Below, piece by piece: positions 17,727 through 25,948 of a stretch of 64,000 bases of DNA. Where the stretch lies: NCBI RefSeq assembly GCF_003121845.1, contig NZ_QEWQ01000004.1, positions 527,117 through 591,116 on the forward strand, written 5' to 3'. Each line of letters opens with the position of its first letter. The stretch's first letter is position 1. Made by a program: the position numbers and the translations under genes. The notes under the pieces were generated by a model that had not been told where the DNA came from, made no database searches, and saw only the letters and a list, made by a program, of their open reading frames with translations. This DNA comes from Ignatzschineria ureiclastica. GTDB lineage: Bacteria; Pseudomonadota; Gammaproteobacteria; Cardiobacteriales; Wohlfahrtiimonadaceae.

Positions 17727-18386
17727 CTAAAAGGGAGGCTCACAGCTAAAGGTGAGCCTTTCTTTTGTTATGGGATGTGAAAATTGTAACTGATAAGCAT
17801 GGAGCGCTAAGCGATCCCGGCAATAGTAAGCTTCACCATCGGCATAAAAACGATCCCCTAAAATCACATGACCGATACTTAACAGATGAACTCGCAATTG
17901 ATGAGAGCGCCCGGTAATGGGAACAAGAGAGACGCGCGTATAGTGATGCGCAATATCTCGATGAATCACCTTATAAAGCGTTTTTGCTGATTTTCCTCGC
18001 TCAAAGCAGACCATCTGTTTCGGTCTTTCCGGCCAATTACAAATGAGTGGCAGATCAATCAAACCACCCTCTTCTTCTATAATGCCCCAAACATCTGCAA
18101 TATAGGCTTTCTCCGTTTCTCGCTCTCGAAATTGTCGTTTTAATTCCCGCTCGGCTTCTTTAGTGAGCGCAATCACTAATATCCCACTCGTTGACATATC
18201 CAATCGATGAACCGTTTCCGCATAGGGATATTGCCATTGCACGCGGGAAATAACACTATCGTGTAACTCGGCCCCCTTACCCGGTACGGAGAGAAGTTCT
18301 GCCGGTTTATTGACCACCATAATATCATCATCTTGATAGAGAATATCGAGCCAAGGTTCAATCGGCGGATTATAGTAAAACTCCAT
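17727..18386 (-). CDS. rluA: RluA-family pseudouridine synthase
   Basis: Cytoplasmic enzyme, 219 aa, isomerising uridine to pseudouridine in rRNA and tRNA. The catalytic Asp lies in VHRLDMSTSGILV, preceded by VVNKPAELLSVPGKG. The short single-domain form without an S4 domain, together with the motif context, fits RluA (23S U746 and tRNA U32) rather than RluC or RluD. It is preceded by the DUF4377 lipoprotein gene on the same strand with an 11-base gap, so the two are probably cotranscribed. Confidence 0.9.
   Translation of the reverse strand: MEFYYNPPIEPWLDILYQDDDIMVVNKPAELLSVPGKGAELHDSVISRVQWQYPYAETVHRLDMSTSGILVIALTKEAERELKRQFRERETEKAYIADVWGIIEEEGGLIDLPLICNWPERPKQMVCFERGKSAKTLYKVIHRDIAHHYTRVSLVPITGRSHQLRVHLLSIGHVILGDRFYADGEAYYCRDRLALHAYQLQFSHPITKERLTFSCEPPF
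17736..17759 (+). terminator. Terminator of the MHS transporter, inside the rluA 3' end
   Basis: AGGCTCAC (17736-17743) pairs with GTGAGCCT (17752-17759), followed by TTCTTTTG. It lies within the last codons of the convergent rluA gene, so one stretch serves as coding sequence and terminator. Confidence 0.8.
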
Positions 18387-18397
18387 AGCCGTCCCTA

Positions 18398-18841
18398 TTA
18401 AGACCGGCGAGGCGCAACATTATAGTGATGCGTTTTCGGTAAATGATGGGATTCTCCGGCGACTTTCGAAATAACTTTAATCAGCTGATAGCGAATAGAG
18501 GATCGATCGGCCACATCATTTTGATCAAAAGATTCGGGCACAACCTGCGCTAAGATCTGATACTCATAACCCGGCTGATATTCAAACCCCTCTATTGTTT
18601 GATAGAAATAGTGCCAATCAGGCTGATCCCCACTCGAATTAACGAAGCTGTTTTCTTTTGATCCATTCCCCTCGGAAATTGTTTCAACCAATAGACACTT
18701 TTGAGGCACAACGCCGACACAATCCACCATTTGAGAAGCAATACGTAACTCAACCCTTTTTCCCGGCATTGATGTTGTACTACAAGCCGAAAGTAGACTC
18801 AATGTGGTAAGCAGTAGTATGCTATTTCTGAATGGGCGCAT
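18398..18841 (-). CDS. DUF4377-type lipoprotein
   Basis: 147 aa. A signal peptide ending in the lipobox LLSAC (Cys about 20) marks an exported lipoprotein. The mature part holds the DUF4377 pattern: IASQMVDCVGVVPQKCLLVE with a probable disulfide pair, then WHYFYQTIEGFEYQPGYEYQI. Function unknown; this domain occurs in small envelope proteins and in some META/HslJ-like heat-shock lipoproteins. It is encoded 11 bases upstream of rluA. Confidence 0.8.
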   Translation of the reverse strand: MRPFRNSILLLTTLSLLSACSTTSMPGKRVELRIASQMVDCVGVVPQKCLLVETISEGNGSKENSFVNSSGDQPDWHYFYQTIEGFEYQPGYEYQILAQVVPESFDQNDVADRSSIRYQLIKVISKVAGESHHLPKTHHYNVAPRRS

Positions 18842-18930
18842 CTGATATTGATCTCTATTATAAAAAGTGTGGTATTGATGAAAGCGAGCTATGATTTGTG
18901 GCTCATCTTACCAAAAAATAAAGATCAATG

Positions 18931-19103
18931 TAGATGATATCGGTTCAAAATACGCTTATTTCAATGCCGGCGCATCAATTGATCGAGGTAAGAAAGCTTG
19001 TTCTATCTCGCATCTTGCAAATGTTGGTGAGTCAGGTTTTATGTTCTTTTAAACCCCGTAATAGCTGTTTAAAAAACATTTTTCTTAAACCCAATTTACT
19101 ATA
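18931..19103 (-). repeat. MITE-like repeat copy C (long form)
   Basis: Opposite orientation to copy A. The left end GATATCGGTTCAAAATACGC is slightly decayed; the right end CTTAAACCCAATTTACTATA is intact. It ends 32 bases before the Nif3-insert-like gene, so its right terminus lies where that gene's promoter should be. Confidence 0.85.
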
Positions 19104-19135
19104 TAACCTTTCACAGACAGAAGGTATTTCTGATT

Positions 19136-19447
19136 ATGTATAAACTCATCTTTTTCGTCCCGGAATCTCATCTTGAATCTGTCAAAGAGGCAATTTTTGC
19201 TGCCGGTGGCGGTCAAATCGGTCATTATAGTCATTGCGCTTGGCAAACATTAGGTCAAGGGCAATTTAAACCTCTTCCCGGAAGTCATCCGTACTCTGGT
19301 ACTATTGATACACTTAAAATCGTCCCTGAATGGCGTGTAGAATTAGTCGTTGCCAAGCCACTGATCGAAGAGGCTATTAAAGCTATGAAAGAAGCCCATC
19401 CCTATGAAGTTCCGGCGTATGATGTATTAGCATTATTGCCTTTTTAA
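19136..19447 (+). CDS. Stand-alone NIF3-insert/YqfO-like (CutA-fold) protein
   Basis: 103 aa. The sequence MYKLIFFVPESHLESVKEAIFAAGGGQIGHY matches the ferredoxin-like domain inserted into the longer Nif3/YqfO proteins of Gram-positive bacteria and found alone in many proteobacteria. The H-PYE-PAYDV end is typical (AHPYEVPAYDVLAL). An AGAAGG ribosome binding site precedes the ATG. The core Nif3 domain without the insert is encoded separately at 62362-63123. Biochemical role unknown. Confidence 0.85.
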   Translation: MYKLIFFVPESHLESVKEAIFAAGGGQIGHYSHCAWQTLGQGQFKPLPGSHPYSGTIDTLKIVPEWRVELVVAKPLIEEAIKAMKEAHPYEVPAYDVLALLPF

Positions 19448-19479
19448 AGATAGGAAATGACTCAGACAATTTTATCCCA

Positions 19480-19620
19480 TCGCCGGATCGAATAATCCCG
19501 TTCTTCCCTAAATCCCGCGCCGGCAATTGTGGCACTTTTTCAATATCGAGATTAAAATCGCTTATCTGCGGGCGCTCACTTCATCTGGACTTGCAAGCAT
19601 TCCCTCCCGCCAAGAATGAA
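19480..19620 (-). repeat. Decayed relative of the 23.8-kb palindromic repeat
   Basis: Positions 19543-19612 align, in reverse orientation, with the central part of the units at 23822-24401: GAGATTAA, ATCGCT, ATCTGCGGGCGC, TCTGGACTTGCAAGCATTC and CTCCCGCC occur in the same order. The flanks are less similar. No gene lies between 19448 and 19739. Confidence 0.65.
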
Positions 19621-19643
19621 CTTTTATTTGAAAGATGAAATGC

Positions 19644-19703
19644 AAAATGCCTTTAAATCCTCTGATACGCGCAAGGCATCTCAAAGGTTAATAAAGGCAT
19701 TTT
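19644..19703 (-). terminator. Long-loop hairpin after the siderophore operon
   Basis: AAAATGCCTTTA (19644-19655) pairs with TAAAGGCATTTT (19692-19703), 36 bases after the stop of the binding-protein gene. The large loop makes efficiency uncertain, but position and terminal T run fit a terminator. Confidence 0.55.
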
Positions 19704-19739
19704 CTGTCGTTTCTATTATTAACAATGAGTAACGATTAC

Positions 19740-20720
19740 TTATTTTTTGATAGCATTTTGTACATCATCAATCATTGTTTCTGTGGATTTAAATCCGCCA
19801 CCTGAGAGATACCATACGTTTGGATCAAGGTAGATAATTTTGCCATTTTTATAAGCATTGGTGTTTTTCACAAGATCATTTTCCACCACTTGTTTCGCAG
19901 AACTATCGCTATTACCTACAACAGCACTACGATCCACCACAAAAATATAATCCGGATTTAAGTCCATCACATATTCAAATGAAACAGTTTGTCCATGAGT
20001 GGATTCTGCTTTGATAGATGGATCTGCTGGTTTCATACCTAACACATCATGGATTAACCCAAAACGTGAGCCAGGACCATAAGCACTAATTTTGCCATCA
20101 TTCACTAGCAAAATAAGAGCACCTTCATCCATATTCGCAGTTTGCGCACGAACATCTGCCACTTTTTGCTCAATCGCCTTGATCTCTTTCTCTGCCTCCC
20201 CTTCTTTACCGAAAATTTGACCTAACGTTTTCATATTACCGGTTACAGAATCAAGATAATGCTTATTATCAATCGCTAAATTGATCGTTGGCGCAATCTC
20301 AGAAAATTGTTCATAAAGTGGTGCTTGGCGATGAGAAATCACAATAAAATCAGGTTTTGCCCCATGAATTGCTTCAAAATTTGGCTCTTTTAAAGTTCCA
20401 AAATCTAAATATTTGCCATTATCATAGCTTGAGAGATAGGCGGGCATATTCGCTTTAGGAAGACCCATAACATCAATATCAAGTGCTTCTAAAGTATCTA
20501 AAGTCCCAAAATCAAATACAACAACGTGTTCTGGATTAAGAGGAACCACCGTTTCACCGGAAGCATGTTTGATAGTTACGGTTTTCGCAGGTGCAGTCGT
20601 TGCTGCCGTTGTAGTTGAAGCCGCTGTATTACTCTCTGTTTGTGGCGCTTTATCATCACCGCAAGCCACTAATAGTAGTGCTAAAGTGGATGCGATAATC
20701 GCCTTATTCAATTTCTTCAT
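19740..20720 (-). CDS. Siderophore ABC transporter substrate-binding lipoprotein (CeuE/FatB/YclQ type)
   Basis: Periplasmic ferric-siderophore binding lipoprotein, 326 aa. The signal peptide ends in the lipobox LLVAC, followed by a linker rich in A and T. The periplasmic-binding fold then starts at VTIKHASGETVVPLNPEHVVVFD, with VMGLPKANMPAYLSSY and PDFIVISHRQAPLYEQFSEIAPTI typical of the CeuE/YclQ branch. The start at 20720 has AGGAGA six bases upstream; an in-frame codon at 20744 has none. It is the last gene of a four-gene operon, about 200 bases after the ATPase gene. An 8-bp inverted repeat (20828-20835 with 20872-20879) in that gap may help raise its expression. Confidence 0.9.
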   Translation of the reverse strand: MKKLNKAIIASTLALLLVACGDDKAPQTESNTAASTTTAATTAPAKTVTIKHASGETVVPLNPEHVVVFDFGTLDTLEALDIDVMGLPKANMPAYLSSYDNGKYLDFGTLKEPNFEAIHGAKPDFIVISHRQAPLYEQFSEIAPTINLAIDNKHYLDSVTGNMKTLGQIFGKEGEAEKEIKAIEQKVADVRAQTANMDEGALILLVNDGKISAYGPGSRFGLIHDVLGMKPADPSIKAESTHGQTVSFEYVMDLNPDYIFVVDRSAVVGNSDSSAKQVVENDLVKNTNAYKNGKIIYLDPNVWYLSGGGFKSTETMIDDVQNAIKK

Positions 20721-20922
20721 CGTATATCTCCTTACTGTAATCATTAAAATGAACTAAAATTGGTACTAAAATTTTTAATTTGAATATCTTAAATCCCTAT
20801 TTTGAATCTCTATTGGGAATCAATAGTGTGACTTTATAATTTTGAATTATTGTTGATCTATTGTTGCTTTAAAAGTCACTTCTCTGCTCTTGTTTTAACA
20901 AAATTGTTTTCACAAGCTCTAT

Positions 20923-21681
20923 TTAAGAAAAATAGACACAGATCCGGCGGTTATCCACCATCTGAATAGGAATCTCCATATCATAAATATCTCGTAAAAT
21001 TTTACTATCGATCATCGAAGCAGTATCCCCTTCATGCACTAATGCACCTTGTTTGAGCGAGATAATATGATCGGAATAGCAAGAGGCAAAATTAATATCG
21101 TGAATCACAATGACCACCGTTTTCCCCTTTTCATCAACGAGCTTACGAAGCACTTGCATAATCTCTACTGAGTGTTTCATATCAAGGTTATTAAGGGGCT
21201 CATCTAGGAAAATAATCTCTGTATTTTGGGCCACAACCATTGCAATGAAAGCGCATTGACGCTGACCGCCACTAAGCTCGGCAATATATTTATGTTGTAG
21301 ATCCACAAGCCCCATATATTCGATTGCTTCATCAATATAGCGCTGATCTTCTGCTGTGGGCCGACCTTTGCAATAAGGGAAACGCCCAAAAGTAACGAGT
21401 TCCCGTACAGTAATCCGCAAATTAAGATGATTTGCCTGTTTTAGAATCGAGATCTTTTTCGCAAGATCCTCCTCTTTCCAGGCGGTAATCGGCACATCAT
21501 CAATCACCACCTGACCACTGTCTGGAGTTAAAATTCTGCTCATAATGCCAAGTAATGTACTTTTGCCTGCACCATTAGGACCAATGAGAGAAGTAATCTT
21601 ATTCGCAGGAATTGTTAAAGAGACATCATCTACTACCTTTTTATGACCGAAAGATTTAGAAATATGTTCAACTGTAATCAT
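20923..21681 (-). CDS. Ferric-siderophore ABC transporter ATP-binding protein (CeuD/YclP type)
   Basis: 252-aa ATPase that energises iron-siderophore import across the inner membrane. Walker A is GPNGAGKST, the signature ELSGGQRQCAF and Walker B IIFLDEPLNNLD, with the switch His in VIVIHDINFAS. It begins immediately after the permease stop (one-base junction), so translation is coupled. Gene order permease-permease-ATPase-binding protein matches the ceuBCDE / yclNOPQ arrangement. Confidence 0.93.
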   Translation of the reverse strand: MITVEHISKSFGHKKVVDDVSLTIPANKITSLIGPNGAGKSTLLGIMSRILTPDSGQVVIDDVPITAWKEEDLAKKISILKQANHLNLRITVRELVTFGRFPYCKGRPTAEDQRYIDEAIEYMGLVDLQHKYIAELSGGQRQCAFIAMVVAQNTEIIFLDEPLNNLDMKHSVEIMQVLRKLVDEKGKTVVIVIHDINFASCYSDHIISLKQGALVHEGDTASMIDSKILRDIYDMEIPIQMVDNRRICVYFS

Positions 21682-22659
21682 TTAACGACTCCCTCTTAAC
21701 AATAGATACATAAAGTAGATTCCCCCAATAAAGTTGATAATCACACTCAATGTCGTTGAAAAACTAAAGACACGTTCTACTAATAACTGCCCAAAGGCCA
21801 GTGCAATAATACTGATCAATACCGTACCCATTAACAAAATCGTATGGCGATAGGTCTTGAGCACTTCATACCCTAGATTCGCAACTAATAATCCCAAAAA
21901 GGTAATCGGCCCAATCAGCGCCGTTGAAACAGCGGTAAAGATCGCCACAACAATCAGCGAAATCATCACTATTTTTTGATAAGGAACGCCTAAATTGAGT
22001 GATTGATCTCGCCCAAGTGTTAGCACATCAAGATATTTAATCATCGGTAGATAGGCTAAAAATACAACGCCTAAAATCCCCAAAGCCCACCAAATTAATT
22101 TCACCTGCACATTGTTAAAACTTGCAAACATCTTATCTTGAACAATCAGAAACTCATTCGGATCAATCAATACCTGCATAAAGGTTGAAAGGCTCTGAAA
22201 GAGTGCGCCAAAAATGATCCCGACTAATAGTAAGAAATAGACCGATCGACCTTCTTTTCCTAAAACACCTCTAAACAGGATTAATGAGAAAAAAACTAAT
22301 ACCCCAACAGAGATGAAAAAGAGCGGCACGCTCCCCATCATCGCAAAGCTCTTGCCACCTAAGAAAAAGACTAAAATGGTTTGCACCAACAGATAGAGCG
22401 AATCGAGCCCCATAATGCTAGGTGTTAAAATTCGATTATGTGTCACCGTCTGGAAAATAACCGTCGAAAATGCAATAGCACTACCGGCAATCACCATCGC
22501 CCCCACTTTATAACCTCGGCGTGGCAAGACATAATCCCAATTACTGCCTAACTGATAGAAGAGATAGAGCGCAACGGAAGCTATCGCCAGGATTACTAAA
22601 ATAATCAATTTGGTACGATGACTTAAACCTCGTTGTAAGCCCTTTTGCGTCTGAATCAT
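21682..22659 (-). CDS. Iron-siderophore ABC transporter permease (CeuC/YclO type)
   Basis: FecCD-family permease, 325 aa, with about nine to ten transmembrane helices. Family signatures are IFQTVTHNRILTPSIMGLDSLYLLVQT near the N-terminus and the coupling region ALIGPITFLGLLVANLGYEVLKTYRHTILL. The start overlaps the previous permease's stop by four bases (ATGA). Confidence 0.92.
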   Translation of the reverse strand: MIQTQKGLQRGLSHRTKLIILVILAIASVALYLFYQLGSNWDYVLPRRGYKVGAMVIAGSAIAFSTVIFQTVTHNRILTPSIMGLDSLYLLVQTILVFFLGGKSFAMMGSVPLFFISVGVLVFFSLILFRGVLGKEGRSVYFLLLVGIIFGALFQSLSTFMQVLIDPNEFLIVQDKMFASFNNVQVKLIWWALGILGVVFLAYLPMIKYLDVLTLGRDQSLNLGVPYQKIVMISLIVVAIFTAVSTALIGPITFLGLLVANLGYEVLKTYRHTILLMGTVLISIIALAFGQLLVERVFSFSTTLSVIINFIGGIYFMYLLLRGSR

Positions 22660-23606
22660 GCCGAACCTACCTTCTTAAAGAGAAGCCAGATAAAAGCAAT
22701 ACTCCCGACTATACCGATCATAACACTAATAGGAATTTCATAAGGATAGATAATTAATCGTCCAGCAATATCACATACTAAAACGATAATGGCCCCTAAA
22801 ATAGCGGTAAATGGCAAGGTAGTCCGAATATTATCACCCCGATAGAGTGACACAATATTCGGTACAATTAGCCCTAAAAATGGGATCATTCCAACCGTTA
22901 AAATCACCGAAGCACTGACCATTGCCACAATGGCAAGACCAATATTCACCACTTGTTGATATTTAAGCCCTAAGTTTTTAGCAAAATCTTGTCCCATACC
23001 AGCAATAGAGAATTGATGTGCATAGAGATAAGCAATCACCATCAAGGGAACGGCAATATAGATCAACTCATAGCGCCCTGCCATTACCATCGAAAAATCG
23101 CCAATGAGCCAAGAAGCTAGATTTTGAATGAGATCATATTTATAGGCAATAAAGGTGGAAATAGAACCTATAATACCGCCAAACATTAGGCCAATCAGCG
23201 GAATAAATATCGCATCTTTATAGCGAATACGATTGAGAATTTGAACAAATATGTAGGTTCCACCCAATGCAAAGATAAAAGCCAGAGCCATTTTCAAAAG
23301 TGGCGAAGCGCCAGGGACAAAAAGGATAGCTACTAAAATCCCCAATCGTGCAGATTCCATCGTTCCTGCCGTTGTCGGCGAAACAAAAGGATTTTGACTC
23401 AACTTTTGCATAATGAGGCCACTAATCGAGAGGCTAGCGCCGGCAATCAGAATCGCAATCAATCTCGGCAAGCGACTAATTAAGATTGTCTGTTTTTGCG
23501 CATCTGTCAGATGAAAGAGGTCATTCACAGAAATATTGATGACTCCTACAAAGAGAGAGATCACAGATAATACAATGAGAATGAGAACCCAAAAATGTAT
23601 TCTCAT
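22656..23606 (-). CDS. Iron-siderophore ABC transporter permease (CeuB/YclN type)
   Basis: FecCD-family permease, 316 aa, first gene of the operon. Signatures are ISRLPRLIAILIAGASLSISGLIMQKLSQNPFVSPTTAGTMESARLG and GMIPFLGLIVPNIVSLYRGDN. I choose the ATG at 23606 (AAAGG nine bases upstream) over an in-frame TTG at 23612. It forms a heterodimeric channel with the CeuC-like subunit. A Fur-box-like sequence lies about 45 bases upstream, so the operon should be iron-repressed. Confidence 0.92.
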   Translation of the reverse strand: MRIHFWVLILIVLSVISLFVGVINISVNDLFHLTDAQKQTILISRLPRLIAILIAGASLSISGLIMQKLSQNPFVSPTTAGTMESARLGILVAILFVPGASPLLKMALAFIFALGGTYIFVQILNRIRYKDAIFIPLIGLMFGGIIGSISTFIAYKYDLIQNLASWLIGDFSMVMAGRYELIYIAVPLMVIAYLYAHQFSIAGMGQDFAKNLGLKYQQVVNIGLAIVAMVSASVILTVGMIPFLGLIVPNIVSLYRGDNIRTTLPFTAILGAIIVLVCDIAGRLIIYPYEIPISVMIGIVGSIAFIWLLFKKVGSA

Positions 23607-23650
23607 GAACAAAAGCCTTTTCCTTTTACAAATGAAATGTGAACACGAAT

Positions 23651-23669
23651 GATAATGATTGCTATTTTA
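23651..23669 (-). promoter_or_regulatory. Fur-box-like operator of the siderophore operon
   Basis: The stretch reads GATAATGATTGCTATTTTA on the plus strand and matches the 19-bp Fur consensus at about 13-14 positions; the GATAATGAT half is perfect. Its position just upstream of the first permease gene supports iron-dependent repression. Confidence 0.7.
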
Positions 23670-23821
23670 CAGCATATTTAACATTTTCATAGGTCAATTA
23701 AAGATTTTAAATAGAATTTGTGCAGAGATGAGCCTTTTTTGTTAAAAAACAAGATAATAGTGAATAATCCTTAGTAAGGATAACCTTCACAGCTATCGAC
23801 ACAAATTATTGCAATCACACT

Positions 23822-24050
23822 ATCTTTTGGCATTAAGGAATTGCCCTACTTGCCGGTGCAAGACTGTGGCAAGCGCACGATCATTCTCCCGGCGATGAGA
23901 TGAATCTTCTAGTCATTACAAATTCAATCTAACTCCCGGCGGGAGAGAATGCGTGCAAATCCAGAAAAACCTCGCGCCCGCAGATGAGCGATTCTTAATC
24001 TCTCGGTCATCTCTATCAGAATAATCCAAGTAATTTACTGAAATAAAAAT
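23822..24050 (+). repeat. Tandem palindromic repeat, unit 1 (229 bp)
   Basis: Begins ATCTTTTGGCATTAAGGAATTG. It contains the palindromes CTTGCCGGTGCAAG and CTCCCGGCGGGAG and ends TAATTTACTGAAATAAAAAT. It carries a 44-45-bp segment (ending at a second CCCGGCG) that unit 2 lacks. No ORF runs through it. Confidence 0.9.
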
Positions 24051-24235
24051 ATCTTTCGGCATTAAGGAATTGCCCTACTTGCCGGCGCAAGACTGTGGCA
24101 AGCGCACGATCATTCTCCCGGCGGGAGAGAATGCTTGCAAATCCAGACAAACCTCGCGCCCACAGATGAGCGATGCTTAATCTCTCGGCAATCATCTCTA
24201 TCAGAATAATCCAAGTAATTTACTGAAATCAAAAT
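24051..24235 (+). repeat. Tandem palindromic repeat, unit 2 (185 bp)
   Basis: Same order of blocks as unit 1, but shorter by about 44 bp, consistent with deletion between two CCCGGCG motifs. Here ATTCTCCCGGCGGGAGAGAAT-type symmetry is contiguous. Identity to units 1 and 3 is high by eye. Confidence 0.9.
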
Positions 24236-24401
24236 ATCTTTCGGCATTAAGAATTGCCCTACTTGCCGGCGCAAGATTGTGGCAAGAGCGCGATCATTCC
24301 CCCCGGCGATGAGATTAATCTTCTAGTCATTGCAAATCAAATCTGATTCCCGGCGGGAGAGAATGCGTGCAAATCCAGGCAAACCACGTGCCCACAAATA
24401 A
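24236..24401 (+). repeat. Tandem palindromic repeat, unit 3 (truncated, ~166 bp)
   Basis: Starts ATCTTTCGGCATTAAG, retains the segment missing from unit 2, and stops after GCGTGCAAATCCAGG...GTGCCCACA; the last quarter of the unit is absent. It borders the terminator of the NhaC gene. Confidence 0.9.
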
Positions 24402-24435
24402 AAAACCAAAGCCTTTAACTTTTAGGCAATAAAAA

Positions 24436-24457
24436 AGCACCTCAATATTGAAGTGCT
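24436..24457 (-). terminator. Terminator of the NhaC-family gene
   Basis: On the minus strand AGCACTTCAA TATTGAGGTGCT forms a stem (with one G-U pair) followed by TTTTTTATTG, about 35 bases past the stop codon. Confidence 0.85.
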
Positions 24458-24490
24458 CCATTTGCTTAATCTGAATTAATAGAGATTATT

Positions 24491-25948
24491 TTAGATTCGT
24501 TTCGCCATTCTAAAACGTCGAACTTTTTTCGGTGCTTCTCCATCTTCATAATATTCAATAGTAAAACCAGTTACCGCATAAACAATTGCAATCACAGGGC
24601 TTAATAGACATAAAAAGGTATAAGGAAGATAACTAAAGGTCGCAACCCCTAGCGTCGTTGCCATAAAGGCACCACAAGTATTCCAAGGAATCAGTGGCGA
24701 GGTCATTGTACCGGCATCTTCTAATGTCCGAGAGAGTACCTTGCCCTTAATACCCCGTTTGCGATACTCTTCGGCATACATTCTGCCCGGAATAATAATC
24801 GACATATATTGATCACAGCCAACAATATTTCCGGTAATACAAGTCACCACCGTTGTGATAATTAGGCTTCTCGTTGTTTTCGCTAATTTAACAATACTAA
24901 ATACAATTGTTTGGAATATGCCAGTAAACTCTAAAATACCGCCGAAACACATCGCAATAATCACAAGTGATACTGTGGCAAATACAGAGACAATTCCGCC
25001 ATTATTCAAAAGCTCATTGAGCGTTTCATTGGCTACTTGAATTGAGTAACCATCATAAAGCGCTGTCAGAACCATACTGGGCTCCGCCCCTTGCACAAAA
25101 ATCGCACAAAGAACACCAAGAATCGAACCCATCATTAAACCAGGGAACGCAGGAATACGGAAGATCATTACAATAATAATCGATGCTGGTACCAATAATA
25201 ACCAAGGGCTAATGACAAAAATATCTTTAAGATCTTGCTGTAGCGTAAAGTTCGTTGCGGCAGTGTTACTGAAATCCGCCGAGATCGTAAACCCTAAAAT
25301 AGTAAAAAGAATCAAAGAGATCACTAATGCCGGAATCGTGGTATAGAGCATATAACGAATATGTTCAAAAAGATCTACACCGACAATCCCTGGTGCGAGA
25401 TTCGTTGATTCCGAAAGCGGCGAGATTTTATCGCCAAAATATGCACCGGAGATCACAGCCCCTGCTACCATTTCAGCAGGAATTCCAAGGCCGAAGCCGA
25501 TTCCCATAATGGCAATCCCGATAGTCCCCGCAGCGGTCCAAGCATTACCCGAAGCAATGGAAATAATACAGCAGATCGCACAAGCGGCCACTAAGAAATA
25601 TTCAGGCGCTAAAAGATTGAGTCCATAATAGATCAAGGTGGGTACGATACCGCCGGCAATCCACGAAGCAATAATCGTGCCGATCACGATTAGAATGACG
25701 ATCGCTTGCAGTGCTAAACGTACCGCATCAAGCATACCGGTTTCAATCGCTTTCCATTTAAAACCTAGGCGCATCGCGACTAAAATCGCCACACAAACAC
25801 TCAGTAATAATGGAATATGAGGGCTTACCCCCCAAAAAAATATGCCCACCACTAAGGCAAACATCATAAAGACAATAGGAATTAATGCCTCGATTAAGGT
25901 CGGCATTCTAGTAGGTACAGCTTCAACAGGGGATACTTCAATACTCAT
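24491..25948 (-). CDS. Na+/H+ antiporter NhaC family protein
   Basis: Inner-membrane antiporter, 485 aa, about eleven to twelve transmembrane helices. NhaC-family markers are ASGNAWTAAGTIGIAIMGIG, GAVISGAYFGDKISPLSESTNLAPGIVGVDLFEHIRYM and DAGTMTSPLIPWNTCGAFMATTLGV. Members exchange Na+ for H+, or malate/lactate-type substrates coupled to ions, so the true substrate is uncertain. It is a monocistronic gene with its own terminator and an unexplained upstream region of almost 500 bases. Confidence 0.9.
   Translation of the reverse strand: MSIEVSPVEAVPTRMPTLIEALIPIVFMMFALVVGIFFWGVSPHIPLLLSVCVAILVAMRLGFKWKAIETGMLDAVRLALQAIVILIVIGTIIASWIAGGIVPTLIYYGLNLLAPEYFLVAACAICCIISIASGNAWTAAGTIGIAIMGIGFGLGIPAEMVAGAVISGAYFGDKISPLSESTNLAPGIVGVDLFEHIRYMLYTTIPALVISLILFTILGFTISADFSNTAATNFTLQQDLKDIFVISPWLLLVPASIIIVMIFRIPAFPGLMMGSILGVLCAIFVQGAEPSMVLTALYDGYSIQVANETLNELLNNGGIVSVFATVSLVIIAMCFGGILEFTGIFQTIVFSIVKLAKTTRSLIITTVVTCITGNIVGCDQYMSIIIPGRMYAEEYRKRGIKGKVLSRTLEDAGTMTSPLIPWNTCGAFMATTLGVATFSYLPYTFLCLLSPVIAIVYAVTGFTIEYYEDGEAPKKVRRFRMAKRI

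Noticed and set aside
18934-19143. A 69-codon frame ahead of the Nif3-insert-like gene
   Set aside because: It is made almost entirely of MITE copy C sequence and overlaps the real gene start.
23822-24401. Tandem repeats considered as a CRISPR array
   Set aside because: Units are 185-229 bp and nearly identical throughout, with no short repeat/variable spacer pattern and no cas genes nearby.
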